Positions 1 to 9,039 of a DNA stretch of 64,000 nucleotides are shown piece after piece. A model generated the notes under the pieces. That model saw nothing but the letters and a program-made list of their open reading frames with translations, searched no databases and was not told the origin of the DNA. The stretch's first letter is position 1, and every line of letters begins with the position of its first letter. This DNA is from Microbacteriaceae bacterium (GTDB lineage: Bacteria; Actinomycetota; Actinomycetes; Actinomycetales; Microbacteriaceae): contig JAHEGB010000001.1 in assembly GCA_024645175.1 (NCBI GenBank), positions 80,734 to 144,733 on the forward strand, in the 5' to 3' direction. Both the position numbers and the translations under genes were made by a program.

Positions 1-2532
1 ACCGTCTGCACCAAGGGTCGCGTAGTCGCCAGGCACCCAAGGGCGAATCTGGTCTTGAACCGCGTGCATGTAGTCGCTCACGCCCAAGAACGGTCCCTTG
101 GCATCAGCGAGCTTGTGGGTTACATAGGCATCAGGAACCTCAGCCGATGGGTTCAAGAACTTGAACTCGTCTCGCTTCAGACCGTTTCGACGAAGCTCAG
201 TCCATGAAGTCACCGACCAGATGTCGGCTGAAACTCCCCAGTCATCTTGCAATAGCTTCTGCGCCTCGTAAGCCCATGGCACTGCAACTCCCGATGCGAG
301 AATCTGTGCTTTGGTGCCTTCAAAGTGGTTTTCGCTAACGCGGTGAATTCCACGGATGATTCCGTCAACGTCGACGTTCTCAGGTTCAGCCGGCTGAACG
401 ATCGGCTCGTTGTAGACGGTTAGGTAGTACATCACGTTCGGATCCTTGTGAGCGCCGCCATACATGCGCTCGATTCCGCTGCGAATGATGTGAGCAATCT
501 CGTATCCGTATGCCGGGTCATAAGAAATTACTGCGGTGTTAGTAGATGCAAGAAGAGGAGAGTGGCCGTCAGCGTGCTGCAAGCCTTCACCGGTAAGAGT
601 GGTGCGACCTGCGGTAGCACCAATCATGAATCCGCGAGAAAGTTGATCTGTTGCGGCCCAGATCGAGTCTGCTGTTCTTTGGAAACCGAACATCGAATAG
701 AAAACGTAGAACGGAATCATCGGCTGACCCTGAGTTGCATAACTTGTTGCAGCTGCGGTTAGGGCGGCGATTGATCCGGCTTCGTTAATTCCGGTGTGCA
801 GAATCTGACCAGCTGCTGACTCTTTGTATGAAAGCAAGAGTTCGCGGTCTACAGAGATGTAGTGCTGACCGTTCGGGTTATAAATTTTCGCAGTCGGAAA
901 GAATGCATCCATACCGAATGTGCGCGCTTCGTCAGGAATGATCGGAACAATTCGCTCACCGAATTCTGGTGCGCGCAAGAGATCTTTCATCAAACGAACG
1001 AACGCCATGGTGGTAGCGATTTCTTGAGTGCCCGAGCCACCCTTTGCAACCTTGTATGCATCTTCTGCTGGAAGTTTGAAGTCGACATATTTGCTGCGAC
1101 GCTCAGGCAGGTAGCCACCGAGTGCTCGACGACGCTCGTGCATGTACTGAATTTCTGGAGCGTCTTGACCAGGGTGGAAGTAAGGAGGCTCGTATGGGTT
1201 CTCTTCGAGCTGCGCATCGGTGATTGGAATGCGAAGTTCATCCCTGAAGCCCTTGAGGTTGTCTAGGGTTAGCTTCTTCATTTGGTGGGTTGCGTTGCGA
1301 CCCTCAAATGACTTGCCAAGGGTGAAGCCCTTGATGGTCTTTGCCAAGATGACCGTCGGCTGGCCCTTGTGCTCAACAGCGGCCTTGTATGCCGCATAAA
1401 CCTTGCGGTAGTCGTGACCGCCTCGCTTCAAGCCCCAGATCTCGTCGTCAGTCATCGACTCGACTAACTTGGCTGTGCGTGGGTCGCGGCCGAAGAAGTT
1501 CTCGCGAACAAATGCGCCGTCTTCGGTCTTGTAAGTCTGGTAATCGCCGTCAGGTGTCTTGTTCATCAAGTCGACAAGCGCGCCATCGTGATCGTTTGCA
1601 AGAAGTGAATCCCACTCGCGACCCCAAACAACCTTGATGACATTCCAGCCAGCGCCTCTGAAGAAGCTTTCTAGTTCTTGAATGATTTTTCCGTTGCCTC
1701 GCACCGGACCATCGAGACGCTGAAGGTTGCAGTTAACAACAAAAGTTAGGTTGTCGAGTTGGTCGTTTGCCGCAAGCTGCAGCGCACCGCGTGACTCTAC
1801 TTCGTCAAGCTCGCCATCGCCCAAGAAAGCCCAGACGTGCTGTTCGCTTGTGTCTTTGAAACCTCGACCGGCTAGGTAGCGGTTGAACTGCGCCTGATAG
1901 ATCGCGTTGATCGGGCCGATACCCATCGAAACAGTTGGAAACTGCCAAAAGTCTGGCATCAAGCGTGGGTGCGGGTAAGAAGAAAGCCCGCCACCTGCGT
2001 GAGACTTCTCTTGACGGAATCCGTTGAGTTGGTTTTCGCTCAGGCGACCCTCAAGAAATGCGCGAGCATATGGGCCAGGCGATGCGTGTCCCTGAATAAA
2101 AATCTGGTCGCCACCGCTCGGGTGGTCTTGACCTTTGAAGAAGTGGTTGAAGCCAACTTCATAAAGCGAAGCTGATGAAGCGAAGGTAGAGATGTGTCCA
2201 CCGACTCCGATGCCAGGTCGCTGCGCGCGGTGAACAAGCATTGCTGCGTTCCAGCGCATCCATGCGCGATAGGTGCGCTCGATTTTCTCGTCACCCGGAA
2301 ACTCGGCTTCGTTTTCAGGTGCGATGGTGTTGATGTAGTCGGTGGTTGGAATCGAAGGAACATTGAGTTGCAGGTCGTGTGAGCGACGCAACAGGTTGAG
2401 CATGATCTCGCGAGCTCGACCACGGCCGTGAACTCTAGCGACGGCGTCAAGTGACTCAAGCCACTCGCGAGTCTCTTCAGGGTCTTGGTCTGGAGTGTTG
2501 ACCGCGAATGCATCCTGGTTGTTAATTGACAC
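1..2532 (-). CDS. aceE: Pyruvate dehydrogenase E1 component, homodimeric type (3' end outside window)
   Basis: Thiamine-diphosphate E1 that decarboxylates pyruvate and passes the acetyl group to the lipoyl-E2. About 844 residues are visible; the family is about 900-920 long, so only the C-terminal tail is missing. I read the N-terminal [14 protein letters not shown] block, the TPP motif GDGELDE near residue 238 with its NCN about 28 residues later, and [10 protein letters not shown] in the transketolase-like pyrimidine domain. GTG at 2532 is preferred: the Shine-Dalgarno-like AAAGAGG lies 6 nt before it but abuts the ATG at 2538 (two codons longer, the alternative). E2 (sucB) and E3 (lpdA) are 20 kb away. 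A -10-like TAAACT lies on the minus strand at 2595-2590. Confidence 0.96.
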   Translation of the reverse strand, partial: MSINNQDAFAVNTPDQDPEETREWLESLDAVARVHGRGRAREIMLNLLRRSHDLQLNVPSIPTTDYINTIAPENEAEFPGDEKIERTYRAWMRWNAAMLVHRAQRPGIGVGGHISTFASSASLYEVGFNHFFKGQDHPSGGDQIFIQGHASPGPYARAFLEGRLSENQLNGFRQEKSHAGGGLSSYPHPRLMPDFWQFPTVSMGIGPINAIYQAQFNRYLAGRGFKDTSEQHVWAFLGDGELDEVESRGALQLAANDQLDNLTFVVNCNLQRLDGPVRGNGKIIQELESFFRGAGWNVIKVVWGREWDSLLANDHDGALVDLMNKTPDGDYQTYKTEDGAFVRENFFGRDPRTAKLVESMTDDEIWGLKRGGHDYRKVYAAYKAAVEHKGQPTVILAKTIKGFTLGKSFEGRNATHQMKKLTLDNLKGFRDELRIPITDAQLEENPYEPPYFHPGQDAPEIQYMHERRRALGGYLPERRSKYVDFKLPAEDAYKVAKGGSGTQEIATTMAFVRLMKDLLRAPEFGERIVPIIPDEARTFGMDAFFPTAKIYNPNGQHYISVDRELLLSYKESAAGQILHTGINEAGSIAALTAAATSYATQGQPMIPFYVFYSMFGFQRTADSIWAATDQLSRGFMIGATAGRTTLTGEGLQHADGHSPLLASTNTAVISYDPAYGYEIAHIIRSGIERMYGGAHKDPNVMYYLTVYNEPIVQPAEPENVDVDGIIRGIHRVSENHFEGTKAQILASGVAVPWAYEAQKLLQDDWGVSADIWSVTSWTELRRNGLKRDEFKFLNPSAEVPDAYVTHKLADAKGPFLGVSDYMHAVQDQIRPWVPGDYATLGADG

Positions 2533-2617
2533 CGACATCCTCTTTCGTGGGGGATGGAACTGCTTGGGTTCGGGTTTGAACCAAAGCCAAGTTTATTCTG
2601 TGATTTAACGGAAGTAT

Positions 2618-2641
2618 TGACCTAATGACTTTGTTAGGTCA
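2618..2641. promoter_or_regulatory. Palindromic candidate operator between aceE and the peroxiredoxin gene
   Basis: Perfect 8-bp arms TGACCTAA and TTAGGTCA are separated by 8 nt in the divergent aceE/peroxiredoxin intergenic region. For aceE its centre is about 46 nt upstream of the start predicted from a minus-strand TAAACT at 2595-2590. No T-tract follows on either strand, so a dimeric regulator site is more likely than a terminator. I do not recognise the regulator. Confidence 0.45.
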
Positions 2642-2671
2642 GTTATTGGACCATTTAGAAAGAGAGACCCA

Positions 2672-3136
2672 ATGAGCTTGATCATCGGTGATGACGCCCC
2701 AGACTTTTCACTAGTCAACCAATTCGGTGAGACCGTGGCACTTTCAGATTTTCGCGGCAAGAAGCCGGTCGTCGTAGTTTTCTATCCGCTCTCGTTTTCA
2801 GGCATCTGCACCGGCGAACTTTGCGAACTTCGCGACAACTTCGGCCGATTTGAGCGCGACAACGTTGAACTTTTGGCCATTTCTGTAGACAGCAAGTACG
2901 TTCAGAAGCAGTTTGCCGAGCACGAGGGCTATAAATTCTCGGTTTTGGCCGATTTCTGGCCACACGGCGGGGTAGCCAAGCAATACGGCGTATTTCTTGA
3001 AGAAGCGGGCATTTCGAACCGTGCAACCTTCGTTATCGACAAGGATGGCAAGCTTGCCGCGAAGTTCGTCACGGCACCAGGCCAGGCCAGAAGCCTTGAC
3101 GAGTATGACAAAGCGCTAGACACTCTTCACGCTTAG
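2672..3136 (+). CDS. ahpE: AhpE/BCP-type peroxiredoxin
   Basis: Cytosolic thiol peroxidase of 154 residues that reduces H2O2, peroxynitrite or organic hydroperoxides. The peroxidatic Cys46 lies in the motif FSGICTGEL. DFWPHGGVAKQYGVF and the C-terminal half match actinobacterial AhpE closely. A second cysteine, Cys51, lies five residues on, the spacing of the resolving cysteine in E. coli BCP; mycobacterial AhpE has Asp there. This copy is therefore probably an atypical two-Cys enzyme (inference). It is divergent from aceE, with a palindrome between them, and is followed by tRNA-Val. Confidence 0.93.
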   Translation: MSLIIGDDAPDFSLVNQFGETVALSDFRGKKPVVVVFYPLSFSGICTGELCELRDNFGRFERDNVELLAISVDSKYVQKQFAEHEGYKFSVLADFWPHGGVAKQYGVFLEEAGISNRATFVIDKDGKLAAKFVTAPGQARSLDEYDKALDTLHA

Positions 3137-3186
3137 CCGCTCAGGTTTGGCAGATAGGGCGTTCTTGTATTACGCTCTTTCGAGGA

Positions 3187-3259
3187 GGGCCTTTAGCTCA
3201 GTTGGTAGAGCGCCACGCTTACACCGTGGATGTCATCGGTTCGAGCCCGGTAGGGCCCA
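3187..3259 (+). tRNA. tRNA-Val (anticodon TAC)
   Basis: A 73-nt cloverleaf. The acceptor GGGCCTT pairs with AGGGCCC (one G-T wobble). The anticodon stem CCACG/CGTGG encloses CTTACAC, giving TAC, and the T-loop is GGTTCGAGCC. CCA is not encoded. A weak upstream promoter could be TTGGCA (3147) with TATTAC (3168). Confidence 0.96.
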
Positions 3260-3280
3260 CTGTTCTCATTAGAGAATATG

Positions 3281-3316
3281 AATGCCGCGTCAGAAATGGC
3301 GCGGCATTAGTATTTT
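3281..3316 (+). terminator. Probable terminator after tRNA-Val
   Basis: A perfect 9-bp stem AATGCCGCG/CGCGGCATT (3281-3289 and 3300-3308) with a 10-nt loop is followed by AGTATTTT. The T-tract is short. The end of the stem overlaps the -10 of the next gene. Confidence 0.6.
3308..3313 (+). promoter_or_regulatory. -10 element TAGTAT, leaderless start of the coiled-coil permease
   Basis: TAGTAT ends 7 nt before the ATG at 3321 and there is no Shine-Dalgarno sequence. This supports 3321 over the in-frame start at 3282, which would run through the terminator hairpin. Confidence 0.5.
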
Positions 3317-3320
3317 CGGT

Positions 3321-5930
3321 ATGACTAACCCCTTTGACCCACCGAAGAAGCTTGCCCTCGGCGATGCCGAATTGGCTGAAGCTCTAGAACTCGCGGGTCA
3401 AGGCGAAAACGGCGCTCTCGACGCAATGGCCGTTCTCGAGGAGCAGTCGAGACTTCGCGCAGAAGATGCCAATGCCTACGTTGCTTGGGTGCGTGCCATG
3501 GAGGCCGACGGCAGTTCAGAGGCAAAGAATGCCCTCGCCAACGCCCGTCGTTCAAGTGCCGGCATGTCAATCGATCCAGTTGAGACCCCAAGCGCAGAAG
3601 AGCCGACTGAAGATTCTTGGAAGTCCCTGGTTCCAGACTGGGATGAACGCCAGCACCTAATCGCTGAAGCCAAAGAGAAAGCAATCGCTGACGCACTTCT
3701 GCTCGCTGCCGAGAAGGCTGAACGCGAAATTGAGAGTGCGGTCGCGGCAGCTGTTGCCGAGGCAGAGTTCGAGGCAGAGCTTCGCCGCGAAGAGGCAGTA
3801 GCCGCTGCCAAAGCTGAGGCCGAACGCATTGAGGCCGAGCGACTCGAGCTCGAACGCATTCGACAAGAAGAATTGCAAGAGCAGCAGCGCTTAGAGGAAC
3901 TTGAACGCGAGCGCATCGAAGCCGAACGTATTGAGGCCGAAAGAGTAGAAGCTGAGCGGCTCGAGACAGAGCGAGCAGAGGCAGAGCGGCTCGAGGCCGA
4001 GCGTGCAGAGACCGAGCGCTTAGAGGCAGAAAAGGTTGCCGCTGAAAAACTTGAGGCAGAACTTGCCGAAGCTGAGCGCCTAGAAGTTGAACGCCTAGAA
4101 GCTGAGCGAATCGCCGAACAAGAGGCAAACATCAGAATTGAAATCGAAAATGCAGAGCGCGCAGCTGCTGAAGCGCTAGAACTCGCTGAACTCGAAGCTG
4201 CAGAGCGAGCTGATGCCGCTGAAAAAGCTCGACTCGAAGCAGATCAGGCAGTAGCTGAAGAGCTTGCCGCAGAATTGGCTGAGCCTGAAGAGACACCAGA
4301 GCCGGTGCGAGCAAGCGATTTTGCAACCGGAAGTTTTGACATCATCGAATCGGTTGAGCAAGCCGCAACTGAAGAGTTCGACGAAGAGAATTTCGAAGTT
4401 TTGCTCTCAGACGGTGAACTTGGTTTTGCTAGAGACCCGAAGAGTGCAACACGTGAGCGACCTATCTCGACTATTGAACGTCGAGCAAAACCAATTTCTC
4501 AACTATATGTTTGGTCAAGCCTCACCGTCGGTGTAGCACCAATTTTGCTTGGCTACCTATCGCTTTCTTTCAAGCTAACGGCGCTAGACCGAATCGTTTC
4601 ATTTGCGATCGCATTCGCACTATCAGCACTTCTTATGACTGTGGTGGCCATCGGAGGCAAGCGCAGTGGCTTATCAACACTCTTCTTATCGCGAGCGGCA
4701 TTTGGTGTAACGGCAAACATTTTTCCTGCAATTGCGCAGGTTCTCGCAAAACTGGCTATCGGATCGGCGCTAGTCATCTCGGCGGTGGCTCTGTTCAATT
4801 CAAATATTGCTGGACTGCCTGGCTTCAGCGAAACTGCTCTTAGCGCGGGTGCCTTTGACATCTCATGGTCGTTTGTCTTTGCTGGTGTGCTGTTGATTTT
4901 GGGCAGCGTTTTGGCGCTGCTTGGCGGCAAGATTCTTTATTGGGGGCAACTATCGGTTGCTGCAATCGCAGCCTTGACCACGCTGCTATTCATTGGCTTC
5001 GCCGCCGGAGGCATTCAGCTCGATGCTCGCGAGATGACCATGTCTGGCAATTGGCTAGAGATGTTCAGCCTGATTGTTCTCGTGCTGGTCTTCTTTGCCG
5101 CGCTCTGGGTTAACGCCGTCGCTGACTTCACTCGCAAAATTGCAATGGCTGAATCAGGCAAGGCGGTTGCGCTTTATGTTTCTCTTGCAGTCGGTGTTGT
5201 GCCGTTTGTTATTTCCATCTTCTCGGTTTTGCTGTCTTCATCGCTAAGCGCAAACTTCAGATTGGTTGCTGTTAGCGATCCGCTGGGTGCAATTTTCGGA
5301 GTGATTCCTGCATGGCTAGCTTCAATGGTTCTTGTCAGTGCCGCGATTTCACTGTTGGCTTGGGCTGCGAGCTGGCTCTACTCAATGAGCGTTGGTCTTG
5401 CCGCCATCTCGATTAAGTTGCGTCGATACGTTAGCCAGCCAATCGTTCTTATTCTCGCGTTGGCGAGCACGTTCGCTTTAACTCAACTCTCGACACTTTT
5501 GTCGGTCAAGTTGCTGCTAACGGTGTCTGTAATCGCAGCAGTTCTGGTCTTCTCGTGGGCAGGAATCTTTGTTTCTGACGTTGCGCTTCGACGCATCGCG
5601 TATCACGAGGTCAGTCTCACGCGCGATTATGGTTTCTACCGCGCAATCAATGTGGTCAATCTTGTCGGTTTCGTTTTGGCAGCAACTCTCGGTCTCGCCT
5701 TCGTTTCGTCTGAAACTCCTGGTTTCGAGTGGTTAGGTTTCATTGCTAAACCAATCGGAGCTGGCGACTGGGCAACCACAAATATTGGCGTGCTTCTGGC
5801 TCTCGGTTTTGCATGCTTGTTTCCGCTGCTATTTGGCAGAAAGCGCATCAAAGATCAAGAGCTCGAAGTTTTGAAAATCGAAGCACGCAAAAACGATCTT
5901 GACGGCGTAGATTTCGGCGAGGCGATTTAG
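3321..5930 (+). CDS. Charged-helix/NCS1-like permease fusion membrane protein
   Basis: An 869-residue protein in two unlike halves. Residues 1-125 are acidic and helix-forming. Residues about 165-265 are a run of five-residue repeats of the form [RK]-[ILVA]-E-[AT]-E, the composition of a charged single alpha helix. An acidic linker leads to about 12 hydrophobic segments (residues about 390-840) resembling nucleobase/cation symporters of the NCS1 (purine-cytosine permease) family, e.g. the SRAAFG stretch. The C-terminal tail is short and charged. ATG 3321 was chosen because a -10 sits 7 nt upstream and 3282 lies inside a terminator. The substrate is unknown; the membrane half could also be a non-transporting anchor. 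The gene overlaps the next by 1 nt. Confidence 0.8.
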   Translation: MTNPFDPPKKLALGDAELAEALELAGQGENGALDAMAVLEEQSRLRAEDANAYVAWVRAMEADGSSEAKNALANARRSSAGMSIDPVETPSAEEPTEDSWKSLVPDWDERQHLIAEAKEKAIADALLLAAEKAEREIESAVAAAVAEAEFEAELRREEAVAAAKAEAERIEAERLELERIRQEELQEQQRLEELERERIEAERIEAERVEAERLETERAEAERLEAERAETERLEAEKVAAEKLEAELAEAERLEVERLEAERIAEQEANIRIEIENAERAAAEALELAELEAAERADAAEKARLEADQAVAEELAAELAEPEETPEPVRASDFATGSFDIIESVEQAATEEFDEENFEVLLSDGELGFARDPKSATRERPISTIERRAKPISQLYVWSSLTVGVAPILLGYLSLSFKLTALDRIVSFAIAFALSALLMTVVAIGGKRSGLSTLFLSRAAFGVTANIFPAIAQVLAKLAIGSALVISAVALFNSNIAGLPGFSETALSAGAFDISWSFVFAGVLLILGSVLALLGGKILYWGQLSVAAIAALTTLLFIGFAAGGIQLDAREMTMSGNWLEMFSLIVLVLVFFAALWVNAVADFTRKIAMAESGKAVALYVSLAVGVVPFVISIFSVLLSSSLSANFRLVAVSDPLGAIFGVIPAWLASMVLVSAAISLLAWAASWLYSMSVGLAAISIKLRRYVSQPIVLILALASTFALTQLSTLLSVKLLLTVSVIAAVLVFSWAGIFVSDVALRRIAYHEVSLTRDYGFYRAINVVNLVGFVLAATLGLAFVSSETPGFEWLGFIAKPIGAGDWATTNIGVLLALGFACLFPLLFGRKRIKDQELEVLKIEARKNDLDGVDFGEAI
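3816..4110 (+). repeat. Pentad repeats encoding Arg/Glu/Ala-rich helix
   Basis: Degenerate 15-nt units, each encoding a variant of RLEAE or RAEAE, are repeated about 14 times within the permease fusion. Units differ at synonymous and conservative positions, so this is an old, selected array rather than a recent slippage product. Confidence 0.75.
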
Positions 5931-6748
5931 TGTCGTCAATTTTTGACGTCACCGCAGCAGCACAGGTTCTTTGGCCTGAACACCGTGCCGATGAGTGGGA
6001 TAGACCGGGGTTAATTGCGGGTCAAACCTTTGCAGAATGCAAGAAAGCCTTATTGAGTGTTGACGTTTCAAGCGACGTTTTAGAAGAGGCGATTGCAGGC
6101 AATTTTGACCTGATCATCTCGCATCACCCGTTCTTGCTCGGTTCAGATCACGAGCTGTCGGCTCAATCGGCCAAAGGCGCGGTTTTGCTTTCCGCAATCA
6201 AGAACGACGTGGCATTGTTCTCGGCACATACAAATGCCGACATCGTGACCGATGGTGTTTCTGACGTCTTGGCGAAAGCTCTCGGGCTAATCGACCCAAA
6301 GCCGCTCGTGGCCATTGAGGGCACCATCATGGGTCACGGCCGTATTGCCGAGCTGTCTCAGCCGATGACTTTGCTCGATTTTGCTCGCCATGTGTCTCGC
6401 TGCATTGCACCAACTGCTGGTGGCGTACGCGTGGCAGGAGACCCCGAGCAGAGAATCAGCACCGTTGCGTTGTGTGCCGGCTCTGGTGGGTCGTTTTTGG
6501 ATGAAGCAATAAATCACGGTGCAGATGTCTTTGTGACCTCAGACCTGCGACACCACACCGCCTCAGATGCCATAGAACGAGCACGAGCTCTTGGCCGCAG
6601 CTTTGCACTAATCGACATCTCGCACTGGGCAGCGGAGGCTCTTTGGCTTGAAGTCGCGGCAAAACAGCTTGCTGAAGCCGTGCCTGATGTTAAGTTTGTA
6701 GTTAGCGACCTGCGAACTGATCCGTGGGATTTCGCGGTAACTCAATAA
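5930..6748 (+). CDS. NIF3-like dinuclear metal-centre protein (YbgI/DUF34 family)
   Basis: A 272-residue protein of the NIF3/YbgI family, which forms toroidal hexamers with a dimetal site and has been linked to GTP cyclohydrolase-like activity and metal homeostasis; its true role is unsettled. Visible motifs are WDRPGLIAG near the N-terminus, SHHPFLLG (metal-binding His pair), SAHTNAD and the C-terminal ISHWAAE. It starts with GTG overlapping the upstream TAG by 1 nt. It is followed by the zinc-ribbon protein and RNase HI fusion, the same trio as mycobacterial Rv2230c-Rv2228c. Confidence 0.92.
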   Translation: MSSIFDVTAAAQVLWPEHRADEWDRPGLIAGQTFAECKKALLSVDVSSDVLEEAIAGNFDLIISHHPFLLGSDHELSAQSAKGAVLLSAIKNDVALFSAHTNADIVTDGVSDVLAKALGLIDPKPLVAIEGTIMGHGRIAELSQPMTLLDFARHVSRCIAPTAGGVRVAGDPEQRISTVALCAGSGGSFLDEAINHGADVFVTSDLRHHTASDAIERARALGRSFALIDISHWAAEALWLEVAAKQLAEAVPDVKFVVSDLRTDPWDFAVTQ

Positions 6749-6764
6749 CGACTCGAAAGAAGTT

Positions 6765-7478
6765 ATGAAGGCATCCTCACAGCACCAAGAGACATTGCTT
6801 GACCTGAGTCGAATTGACCTGCAATTGCGAAGAAACCAGCGACTTATCGCTGACATAGAAGCTGGTGCAGAGGTTCAGGCCGCGCGACAGAATCTTTTGG
6901 TCAACTCAGAGCAATTGCTCTCGGTTCGAAACGATCTAGATGCGTTGCAACTCGAGTTGCGCAGAGCCGAAACCGACCTCGAATTGGTCGAGGGTCGAAT
7001 CGAAAAAGATCAGGTCAGAATTCAGCAGAGCAGCTCTCAAAAAGACATTCAAGGCATGCAAAACGAGCTGCAGTCATTGCTGAAACGCAAGGGTGAGCTT
7101 GAAGAGGCAGAGATTGTTCTGCTCGACCGCGTGCAGCTCTTGAATGAGAAGCTTTCGGTGATTCAGATAGAGCGAGAGGAGCTTCAAAAGAAGCTCGCCG
7201 TTCTCGAAAACGAACAGACCGCAGGCCTTGCAAAACTGAACTCGGGTCAGCAATTGCTCAGAGAGAACCGTGCTCGCGATTTGCAGAACTTGAGCCCAGA
7301 ACTTGCAGAGCACTACGAAAAGCTGTTTGCCAAGGGCATCGGTGTTGGCAAGCTTTCAGGCTTGGTTTGCGACGCCTGCGGCATGACGCTAAGTGGCGAT
7401 TCGCTCGACTCAGTTAGAAACACTCCGATGGACGAACTAGCTCACTGCGGCGAGTGCGGCGCGATCTTGGTTCGCTAA
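6765..7478 (+). CDS. Coiled-coil zinc-ribbon protein (CT398/DUF164-like)
   Basis: A 237-residue protein. Residues about 10-180 are a long antiparallel coiled coil rich in Glu, Leu and Gln. The C-terminal zinc ribbon contains CDACG and, about 28 residues later, CGECG. This is the architecture of the CT398 family, whose crystal structures show a coiled-coil hairpin carrying a zinc ribbon and which has been proposed to bind nucleic acid or secretion partners. The start ATG has a GAAAGAAG-like ribosome-binding site. Its stop TAA overlaps the ATG of the RNase HI fusion, so the two are almost certainly co-translated. Confidence 0.9.
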   Translation: MKASSQHQETLLDLSRIDLQLRRNQRLIADIEAGAEVQAARQNLLVNSEQLLSVRNDLDALQLELRRAETDLELVEGRIEKDQVRIQQSSSQKDIQGMQNELQSLLKRKGELEEAEIVLLDRVQLLNEKLSVIQIEREELQKKLAVLENEQTAGLAKLNSGQQLLRENRARDLQNLSPELAEHYEKLFAKGIGVGKLSGLVCDACGMTLSGDSLDSVRNTPMDELAHCGECGAILVR

Positions 7479-8647
7479 TGGCGCGTTTGCTGATTATTGA
7501 AGCCGACGGTGGCTCAAGAGGAAACCCTGGCACCGCAGGCTCTGGTGCTGTTGTTATTGACGCATCAAATGGTTTAGTCATTCGTGAGATCGCTCGCTAT
7601 ATCGGTGTTGCCACAAATAACGTTGCCGAATACATTGCATTGATTGCCGGTCTTCAGGCCGCAATCGATATTGACCCAGACGCAGAAATATCTGTGCGCA
7701 TGGATAGCAAGCTAGTTATCGAGCAAATGTCTGGTGGCTGGAAGATCAAACACCCAGACATGATTGCTCTCGGCAAACAGGTGCAAGAGCTGGTGCGCGG
7801 CAAGAAGGTTGATTGGCAGTGGATTCCACGCGAGAAGAACTTCAGAGCTGACGCTTTAGCTAACAAGGCCATGGATGACCTTGCGGATTCAGAAGCCTCG
7901 GGGGTGAATGCCGAACCGGGGGAGCCAAATCGACTCTCTGCCTCTGTAACTGAATTCAACGAAAGTGCGCCCAGTTCGGTTAGGGCGCCGGGCAACGTTA
8001 CTGAACCGCTAACCACCATCATTCTCGTGCGACACGGACGCACGGCTCTGACCGAGGCAAGAAAAATCTCTGGTGGCGACGGCGACGACCCTGACTTGAG
8101 CGAGGCCGGAATCGCGGATGCGAATGCCGTTGCTAATGCTTTGAAGCAAATCGGATCAACCGGGCCTTGGCAACGAATCGCACCAATATCTGCAGTTGTA
8201 GCCTCGCCAATGAAACGAACAAGACAGACTGCAGAAATTATCGCGAAGCAGTTCGGTCTAAACACTTTTGAAAACGAAAACCTAAGAGAAATAGGCTTTG
8301 GCGACTGGGATGGACTGACCAACGAAGAAGCCGCGTCAGCCGACCCAGAAGCTTGGCAGAACTGGCGCGGATCATGGACGGTCGCTCCGCCGAATGGCGA
8401 GTCGCTCGAAGTTTTTGACGCGCGTCTGCAACTTGCGCGCAAGCAGATCACGGCGCAGCACTCAGGCAAGACCGTAGTTGTCGTTGCGCACGTGATGCCT
8501 ATCCGTGGTTTCTTGCGCTGGGCCTTTGATGCTGCAACAGCCGCATACTGGCGACCACAAATCGCACCGTGCTCGATCACAATCGTGCGCGTCTGGGGCG
8601 ATGACGCCGCCGAAATCGTCACAGCAAACTACACGGCGCATCTCTAG
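7478..8647 (+). CDS. Bifunctional RNase HI / histidine phosphatase
   Basis: A 389-residue fusion. The N-terminal RNase HI domain (residues 1-135) removes RNA from RNA-DNA hybrids and shows the catalytic set: Asp10 in EADGGSRGNPG, Glu in NNVAEY, Asp in RMDSK and Asp in FRADALAN. After a low-complexity linker comes a phosphoglycerate-mutase-like phosphatase domain (about 180-389) with the LVRHGRT motif and VVAHVMPIR. Mycobacterial Rv2228c has the same fusion, with an alpha-ribazole-phosphatase (CobC)-like second domain. The ATG at 7478 overlaps the previous stop and starts exactly at the RNase HI fold, so the longer in-frame extension was rejected. Confidence 0.93.
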   Translation: MARLLIIEADGGSRGNPGTAGSGAVVIDASNGLVIREIARYIGVATNNVAEYIALIAGLQAAIDIDPDAEISVRMDSKLVIEQMSGGWKIKHPDMIALGKQVQELVRGKKVDWQWIPREKNFRADALANKAMDDLADSEASGVNAEPGEPNRLSASVTEFNESAPSSVRAPGNVTEPLTTIILVRHGRTALTEARKISGGDGDDPDLSEAGIADANAVANALKQIGSTGPWQRIAPISAVVASPMKRTRQTAEIIAKQFGLNTFENENLREIGFGDWDGLTNEEAASADPEAWQNWRGSWTVAPPNGESLEVFDARLQLARKQITAQHSGKTVVVVAHVMPIRGFLRWAFDAATAAYWRPQIAPCSITIVRVWGDDAAEIVTANYTAHL

Positions 8648-8690
8648 GTCTTTTCACCAAGTCGTTTCACCGCTAGCCTTATTCACGGAT

Positions 8691-9030
8691 GGGTCGGCCA
8701 GACGATCGCGGCACGCAAGTGACGAGGAACGTCCGGGCTCCATAGAGCAAGGTGGTGGGTAACACCCACCCGGGGAAACCCGCGAGAAAGTGCAACAGAG
8801 AGCAAACCGCCACGCAAGTGGTAAGGCTGAAACGGTGGTGTAAGAGACCACCAGCGGGGCGTGTGAGCGCTTCGGCTAGGTAAACCTCACCTGGAGCAAG
8901 GCCAGATAGTGTGCGCCTTAGTCGGCTCGGCTATGCACACGGGTAGGCTGCTCGAGCCTAACGGCAACGTTAGGCCTAGATAGATGATCGTCACCCGAAA
9001 GGGTACAAAACCCGGCGTATCGGCCGGCCC
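8691..9030 (+). ncRNA. rnpB: RNase P RNA, bacterial type A
   Basis: The catalytic RNA that matures tRNA 5' ends. The two ends pair to form P1 (GGGTCGGCC with GGCCGGCCC). The universal core is present: GACGAGGAACGTCCGGGCTC near the 5' end, GGGAAACC, AGAGCAAACCGCC, then ATAGATGATCGTCACC and ACAAAACCCGGCGTAT near the 3' end. A candidate promoter is TTTTCA (8651-8656), 17 nt, TAGCCT (8674-8679). It converges on ppgK with only 9 nt between them. Confidence 0.96.
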
Positions 9031-9039
9031 TTCCAATTC

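Noticed and set aside
3325..4132. Long open frames (up to 267 codons) on the minus strand opposite the coiled-coil region
   Set aside because: They arise from the biased codons of the Glu/Ala/Arg repeats, have no ribosome-binding site or recognisable domain, and lie fully inside a well-supported gene.
7654..8622. A 322-codon minus-strand frame opposite the RNase HI/phosphatase fusion
   Set aside because: It has no family match and no ribosome-binding site, and it covers a gene with all catalytic motifs.
8505..8851. Short protein-like frames across 8.5-8.9 kb
   Set aside because: They overlap RNase P RNA, whose conserved core and P1 pairing explain the sequence.
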